Below are positions 58,705 through 64,000 of a stretch of DNA of 64,000 nucleotides, piece after piece. Position 1 is the first letter of the stretch; each line of letters opens with the position of its first letter. Source of the DNA: Xanthoparmelia taractica (Eukaryota; Ascomycota; Lecanoromycetes; Lecanorales; Parmeliaceae); contig JANQBS010000057.1 of NCBI GenBank assembly GCA_033085395.1, positions 62,001-126,000 of the forward strand, given 5' to 3'. The notes beneath the pieces are model-generated. The model saw only the letters and a program-made list of their open reading frames with translations. It was not told the DNA's origin and searched no databases. Position numbers and translations under genes: made by a program.

Positions 58705-59564
58705 CTAAAACAGCACTTGCCTCGCCGCTATGATTCCTGAGAGGTCCCATCGCTGCGTTGCAGTTCGCTCCATCCAACTCTGCCAGTCTTTGTCCCGTGA
58801 GGGTTTCATGATATTCGCGTACTCCCAGTACTCTGGATACCACCCTGCCAGTTCCCAGTCAATAATGCCGGTAATAAGGCAATCCTCATTGACCATGATA
58901 TTGCGCGGGGCAACATCCCCGTGGTTAAATAGAGAAACCTTGGACTGGGGCAGCATGCTGGGCAGTTGGTCCGCGTACCGTTGCCCATAGTAACGGAGGT
59001 AACGTTGGTGAATGCGGATACGGACAGCTTCATCAGTATTGAGAGATCGAGGTGGGTCTTCAAGGTCCTGAAGGAGTGGATCTGTTGTGGCCGGAGAACC
59101 GTCGGCAAGGCACTGGTAGAGGTGGGCCAGATGAGGGGGACGTGGTATCTGTCGCCACTCGGCGATCATTCTCCAGATCTCAAGACAAATCCGCTCTTTG
59201 TTGCATTCATCAAGCCCATCCCATATTGAATCGAGTGTGAAACCAGGTATCAGGCTCATGCCTATATTGCCCCTTCTGGGTTCAGCTATGTTGCCTTTTC
59301 CGGAAGCATAGGATGAAATAATGACTTCCGGGACTGGGACGTTGGTGTGCTGCTTTACGAGCCTCATAGCGACCTCTTCGCCATACCGCACGCGATTACC
59401 GTACTTGAAGACAATATTGTTATCATGGCAAGTCACATGGCCCCCTCCTTGCCGGCTAAGGATGCGAACCTCGCCATCACTGTCGTCGCCGCATTTTTCA
59501 CGTCAGTGTGTATCAACCGAATACCCCAGCTTCACAGGGCAGAGTGCATATTCAAATTCCCCAT
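58705..59564 (-). CDS. Aminoglycoside-phosphotransferase-fold (APH) kinase-like protein
   Basis: A small first exon (59564-59536, MGNLNMHSAL) joins over a 56-nt intron with a good branch-like sequence to 59479-58705, giving 267 aa. The fold's hallmarks are visible: NIVFKYG with the ATP-binding Lys, VPVPEVI, GMSLIPG, FNHGDVAPRNIMV (the catalytic HGD...N loop) and GIIDWELAGWYPEYWEYA (the DxE/D metal site). Fungal genomes carry many such proteins, which phosphorylate small molecules or are of unknown role; a drug-resistance function should not be assumed. Without the first exon the large exon has no ATG before its conserved core (a TGA lies upstream), so the spliced start is preferred. The protein is somewhat shorter than many relatives at the N-terminus. 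Confidence 0.8.
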
Positions 59565-59973
59565 TAGGAACAACCCAAATAAGTGTAAGATTGGCTCGTG
59601 GGAGCCATGACAAAGATGGCAACTCGGTAGGTGAGGATAGATATAATAATATAGTGAATGTATTTAGGAATTTCTGAGCACCAGAGGGGGCTTCTGAAGG
59701 GATCGGCAATTTGCCGGCTAAATCTAGCGGGCCGATGACGGGCATTAAAACCCACTGAGATAAGGTACGGCCTTTTGCAGAACACCAGGTTGAATTTCCA
59801 ATAAACAGAAACATTCTCATTTGAAAACGTCTCCTTTCTTTATTATCATCAAGAGGCGAAGGCAGATTGTATTTGCAGTAGACAGAGGAACCGTCTCGAA
59901 CGCAAATCAGTACACAAATCGCCCCTATACAATAATCCAAATAGCAAAAGACTGAACATTAGTGGCAATCTAG
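59565..59973. other. Divergent spacer
   Basis: These 409 nt lie between the APH-like start (minus) and the next plus-strand gene. The 145-codon minus-strand frame over this region shows no motif. Confidence 0.5.
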
Positions 59974-60474
59974 ATGTCTAGCCCCCGAATTCAAACACAC
60001 GGGAATTGGCAGTACACGATTTTTGGGGGAAAGCAATTGAAACGTCGAGTGGGGACGAATGAATGGAAAAGGGCAGATAGCCCTCCTCCAACCGGAAGCT
60101 CGCCCATGGAGCTCAAACTTGTCCGGCAGGAGCAGATCACTGGCGAACCATATCATTGGTCACTTTTTCTTGCCCATGAAGGTCAGCCAGGCGTCGTCTT
60201 CCAGGTGAAAGGGGACGCTGTTGCCATGCACTATGCCCATGACAACAACACCAATATTCTATGTTCTCAATCTTACAAAGATTCGTATATCATCGCCCGG
60301 CCCACCGAGCATCAGGCTGCCAGGGTACGCTATTGGGCTACTCATGAGGCCGCGCCAAGAGCAGCAAACCAAGCCGCCGTTAGGGAAAATTAGTTATTCG
60401 ACGCCTCGTGACGGAAGAGATTGTTCAGCAACAATGGGTGAACACTGCTGTGAGCCTTCAACAGCCTGTCTAAT
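59974..60474 (+). pseudogene. Small fungal protein, apparently truncated by a C-terminal frameshift
   Basis: An uninterrupted frame, 59974-60393, encodes 139 aa: MSSPRIQTHGNWQYTIFGGK, then a beta-rich core (YHWSLFLAHEGQPGVVFQVKG, ILCSQSYKDSYIIA) and EAAPRAANQAAVREN, directly followed by TAG. The core resembles a family of short fungal proteins of unknown function that continue after this point with a CQGWT-type motif and a final helix. A matching final helix, VIRRLVTEEIVQQQWVN, is encoded right after the stop but in another frame (60394-60474, ending at TAA). This looks like a small deletion that removed the CQGWT motif and shifted the frame. It could also be a genuine short form. No intron can rescue the frame in the few bases available. 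Family recall is from memory. Confidence 0.6.
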
Positions 60475-61085
60475 AGGCTTTCTCGTGGGCGACCAAAGCT
60501 ATGGCTCTTTCTACTCAACGCATATAGGATGCGATTGTCGTCCTTGTTGGGAACCATAGATGTTGCATATCGTGATGGCGCAGAAGATTCCACAGCATCG
60601 GGAAGTTTCATCTTTCACTTATACTCCGTTCAATCAAACATCAAATGTATTTGCCCATAGTCCTTTCGCATCAGGAAATCCCAGAAAGTACGTATATTCG
60701 CAAGGCACCAGACAGGTTAGTTGGGGTGGGGCGTGGCGGATTAAGACACAAGTCGCAATCTTCAAGACGGAAGATTGGGGGCATCGCTCCCTCGGCGGGC
60801 CATCTCTGAAGGCCAACTAAATCAGGCGCTGTGCGAGCGCGCTTGCGCAGCTCTTTGTTCGAACGTGGGGGGTGATGAGGAGAGCAAGCTGGATGATGCA
60901 TCTCGGCGCACTCGCTAAAGCGGCAGCGCCCGGGCGAGCGTTGAGCGAGGGGCAGATTTATGTCGCTTCAGATGCCAAGGCTTTCTCAAGGAAAGCAATT
61001 GCCCCTACCTTACTACCTCCATTATAAGCCATCAAATCAAATATAGGTCCATGCTTTCCAACCTCTCCAATGAGTTGCATGGCTT
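60475..61085. other. Intergenic, no gene seen
   Basis: This 0.6-kb stretch lies between the broken gene and the GRAM-TBC gene. Short frames lack features. The right end is presumably a promoter. Confidence 0.45.
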
Positions 61086-64000
61086 ATGGCCATGTTCACC
61101 TTCAATTCGCTTGTCCAGAAGGCCCAATCACTCATTGATCCCTCAGCCTCACCAAGCTCTAGAAACACAGATGGCAGTCCTTCAAAAGCCGCTCTTTTCC
61201 GCCTCCAATTCCACCTCCCAGACAGCCAGACACCACGGCTCGAGATCACTGCAGAGTTGTCACTGGCTGCAGGACACAGCTCACGGGTTTCAACACGAGG
61301 GTCAAGGGAGAAGCAGAACCCAAAGGAGTGGGGGAACACATACGTAGGGAAGCTGCATCTGAGCGAAAGCTTCTTGTGCTTCTCCACACAGCCTACCAGC
61401 TTCCACCACAGTGCCAGCACGCAAGCTTCAAGCGCGTTCACCGGTCAGACGCAAGGAGCTGGACCTGCAGGCAATGGATTTACCTTGCCGTTGTGTGCTA
61501 TTCGAAGGGTTGAGCGGCTCCAAACACCTAATAGTCTTTTCGCATTGGCAATCACGACGTGGAATGGGTTTACTACCCTCTCCGGCAAGCAGGGCAGTTC
61601 AAGCGATGCTCAACGCTTCACAGTACAGCTTGCAGGTAGCAGGCAAGCCTCGGAACGCTTTTGCGATGGATTGAAAAAGGGCTTGAGGGATGGTGTCAAG
61701 GACGTGGATAATCTGAAAGCAGTAATTGGTGAATGTTACTCTGAGTATCTACTGTCTGGGGCCAACAAAGCGGAGCGGGATAATGCCATGTTAGTGAATG
61801 GAGTAAAGGAGCCACCAGACGCAGGTCTTGGCATGGTATTCAGATATCCGGGTGATGCTAAGAAGCTAAGGGAGCAGAGTAAGATGAGGCTATGGAGAGA
61901 ATACCTCCGAGGTAGGTAACAAGCCTTCAGTTGCACGGCAGAGTCTGACCTGTTATTAGACAATGGCCGAAATGCTACACTCATCCGGCAGCCTACATTC
62001 CATAAGTTGATCAGAGTTGGCCTGCCAAACCGCCTTCGTGGAGAAATCTGGGAGCTCACATCGGGATCCTTGTACATCCGGCTCCAGAAGCCGAGATTGT
62101 TCACAGACACTCTATCGAAGTTCTCTGGACGTGAATCTTTGGCTATTGACGAAATCGAAAAAGACCTCAATCGCAGCTTACCAGAATATCCTGGCTTCCA
62201 GAGCGAAGAAGGTATAGGACGTCTCAGACGAGTCTTGACAGCTTACAGCTGGATCAATGAAGAAGTGGGCTACTGCCAAGCTATGAACATTGTAGTCGCA
62301 GCACTTCTCATGTAAGACACAGATCTCGGAGAGGTGACTACTGCTGACAGGCACAGCTATATGTCTGAGTCGCAAGCCTTCTTCTTGCTTTCTGTTTTGT
62401 GTGATCGACTTTTGCCAGGTTACTACTCTACAACCATGTACGGTACGCTTTTAGACCAGCGAGTGTTCGAATCTTTGGTCGAAAAAACAATGCCGATACT
62501 CTGGGAGCACCTTGTCAAGTCGGATGTACAGCTATCTGTGGTATCTCTGCCTTGGTTTCTTTCCCTTTATATCAACTCTATGCCTTTAATCTTCGCTTTT
62601 AGAGTTCTTGATGTCTTCTTCTTGGAAGGTCCAAAGGTGCTGTTTCAGGTTGGGCTCGCCATCCTGAGAATCAATGGTGAGGACCTCCTGGACATTACTG
62701 ACGATGGTGCATTCATATCGATACTCAAAACCTACTTTCGGCGCTTGGAAGAATCCGCACATCCAAAGTCGGAAAATGAGAAGCTCCGCGCTGTGACCAA
62801 GTTCCAGGAACTCATGGTGGTTGCTTTTAGAGAATTCGCAGGCATCACTCAGAGTAGGATATCCGAGCAACGAGCAAAGCATAAAGACGCCGTGCTTGAC
62901 AGCATTGAAAATTTTGCTAAGAGGACGTCGATCCGAAATCTGGGTCCCGAGAGCAAGCGTTTGAGCATGGACGATTTGGGCTTCCTCTACGATCGATTCT
63001 ATGGCATACTCTACGAGAGAGAACAACGTATGCAGGTTATAAGGGAAGACATCGACCGACGGGCCAAAGCCAGTAAGGAAAAGGCTACAGAAATCGTTAC
63101 TGGCATTCCTGGGAATTCTAGCATTGAGATAGGTCGGGTGGGTCTGGGGCCCAGCCCGACGTTGATGAATTATGATGGTTTTAGGGAGTTTTTAGCTAGC
63201 ATTACGCGTTGGGCTATCACAGATGCACCAACACCCCACAAAGACTTCACGTCCGAGAAGGCTAGCAGTGTCTATTCGGGGCACAGCGGAAGAGGGCGTA
63301 GCCCTTCGTTGTCACCATGGGGTGCAGGCAACTCTGAGCCTGCAGACCACGACTTTATGCAACGCCTCTATGGAAAGTGGAATAAGGACGATAATGACGG
63401 CTTGAGCTTGCAGGATGTGGTTACAGGTCTCGCACGCGTCAAAGGTACAACAGATATCATGACTAGTATCAGCTATTTTTTCGATTTGTACGATGATGAT
63501 CATGATGGCAAAGTTGACAGAGAAGGAATCTTACGCATTTCGGAAGCTTTGCTCTTCCTGACGCGGAGAGGTCTTGGAGTCACCCTAGCACCATCGCCCA
63601 TCTCAATCCCCTCCACAATTGACGACAGGATGGACCCTAAAAGCTCAAGTGCAGACGAAAGATTTCTGAGCAGTGTTAGTGCTTTCATCCGTCGCTGTTT
63701 CGAATATGCGGATCCGGACCATCCCCAAAACCAGAATAGCATAATCTCTCCTGATACCGACGTCAATTCCAATATGGACAACTTCACAGTTGGCGACTCC
63801 GACTCCGAAGAAGACCTCCTCGACTTTGGTCCCAAACACACGGCTGTTCAGCAACCTACATCTTTGGATCCACCACCTGCCGCACTACCTCGCCGCACAT
63901 CGTCCTTGGGTCATGCTCAGTCTAAATCTGTATCTAACCGATCTGCCAACGTCGCGCTCGACCCATCCAACCCTCTTCACATCACCCTCCCAACTTTTCG
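61086..64000 (+). CDS. GRAM-TBC-EF-hand Rab GTPase-activating protein (Gyp2/Mdr1-like), 3' end outside window
   Basis: Exons 61086-61911, 61960-62311 and 62351 to the window end (introns 48 and 39 nt) give more than 940 aa without stop. An N-terminal GRAM-type region ([26 protein letters not shown]) is followed by the TBC domain: [16 protein letters not shown], arginine finger [15 protein letters not shown], glutamine finger [27 protein letters not shown] and [17 protein letters not shown]. After a helical region comes an EF-hand-like pair ([14 protein letters not shown] and [14 protein letters not shown]); the second is the better loop, yet its last position is Gly rather than Glu. The order GRAM-TBC-EF matches yeast Gyp2/Mdr1 and animal TBC1D8/9, GAPs for Rab proteins in endocytic and recycling traffic. 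The 39-nt second intron is the shortest in this window. The protein ends past the right edge. Confidence 0.92.

Overview
This window is nuclear DNA of a filamentous ascomycete (Pezizomycotina). The protein-coding genes are cut by many short introns (about 39-70 nt, almost all GT-AG). Spacing between genes is moderate. Several encoded families are typical of Pezizomycotina: a CFEM wall protein, AreA-type DUF1752, DUF7728- and DUF8035-like proteins, an RfeG-like regulator and a fungal GST-like protein. The species cannot be named from the sequence. I see no convincing rRNA or tRNA gene, transposon or CRISPR array. Exon models are hand-built from splice signals and frame continuity, not from transcripts.

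Layout. 0.9-7.5 kb: FAR-17a/AIG1-like membrane protein, SEC11 signal peptidase, a ubiquitin-conjugating enzyme, and a membrane-anchored pepsin-like protein whose catalytic aspartate motifs look lost. 7.5-20.4 kb (all on minus): a mitochondrial-looking short-chain dehydrogenase, a kinesin-6-like motor, a large protein with a degenerate 2OG-dioxygenase fold, and an AreA/DUF1752-domain protein. 20.4-23.6 kb: gene-poor and microsatellite-rich. 23.6-27.7 kb: CFEM GPI-type protein and a TBC RabGAP. 29.6-40.4 kb: acyltransferase-3, DUF7728-like protein, inositol 5-phosphatase, GST-like protein, a 90-aa single-span protein, and DNA polymerase eta divergent from it. 41.6-49.3 kb: a complete nitric oxide synthase (oxygenase plus flavodoxin plus FAD/NADPH reductase), then a gene joining glucosyl-3-phosphoglycerate synthase to a tyrosine-phosphatase-type domain. 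50.1-55.4 kb: a DUF8035-like Arg/Glu-repeat protein and an RfeG-like regulator. 58.7-64.0 kb: APH-fold kinase-like protein, a small apparently frameshifted protein, and a GRAM-TBC-EF-hand RabGAP cut by the window end.

Most notable. (1) The 47.4-49.3 kb gene looks like a one-polypeptide synthase plus phosphatase for glucosylglycerate, using a CX5R phosphatase rather than the known phosphatase folds. (2) The nitric oxide synthase carries three exact-period (105 nt) repeats, each with an RRxS[L/V] motif, in the linker where animal enzymes bind calmodulin. (3) The DUF8035-like gene carries a tandem exon duplication in which one copy ends at a GC donor and the other at a GT donor. Housekeeping genes (secretion, ubiquitin, Rab control, mitosis, lesion bypass) surround this more accessory 41-49 kb segment.
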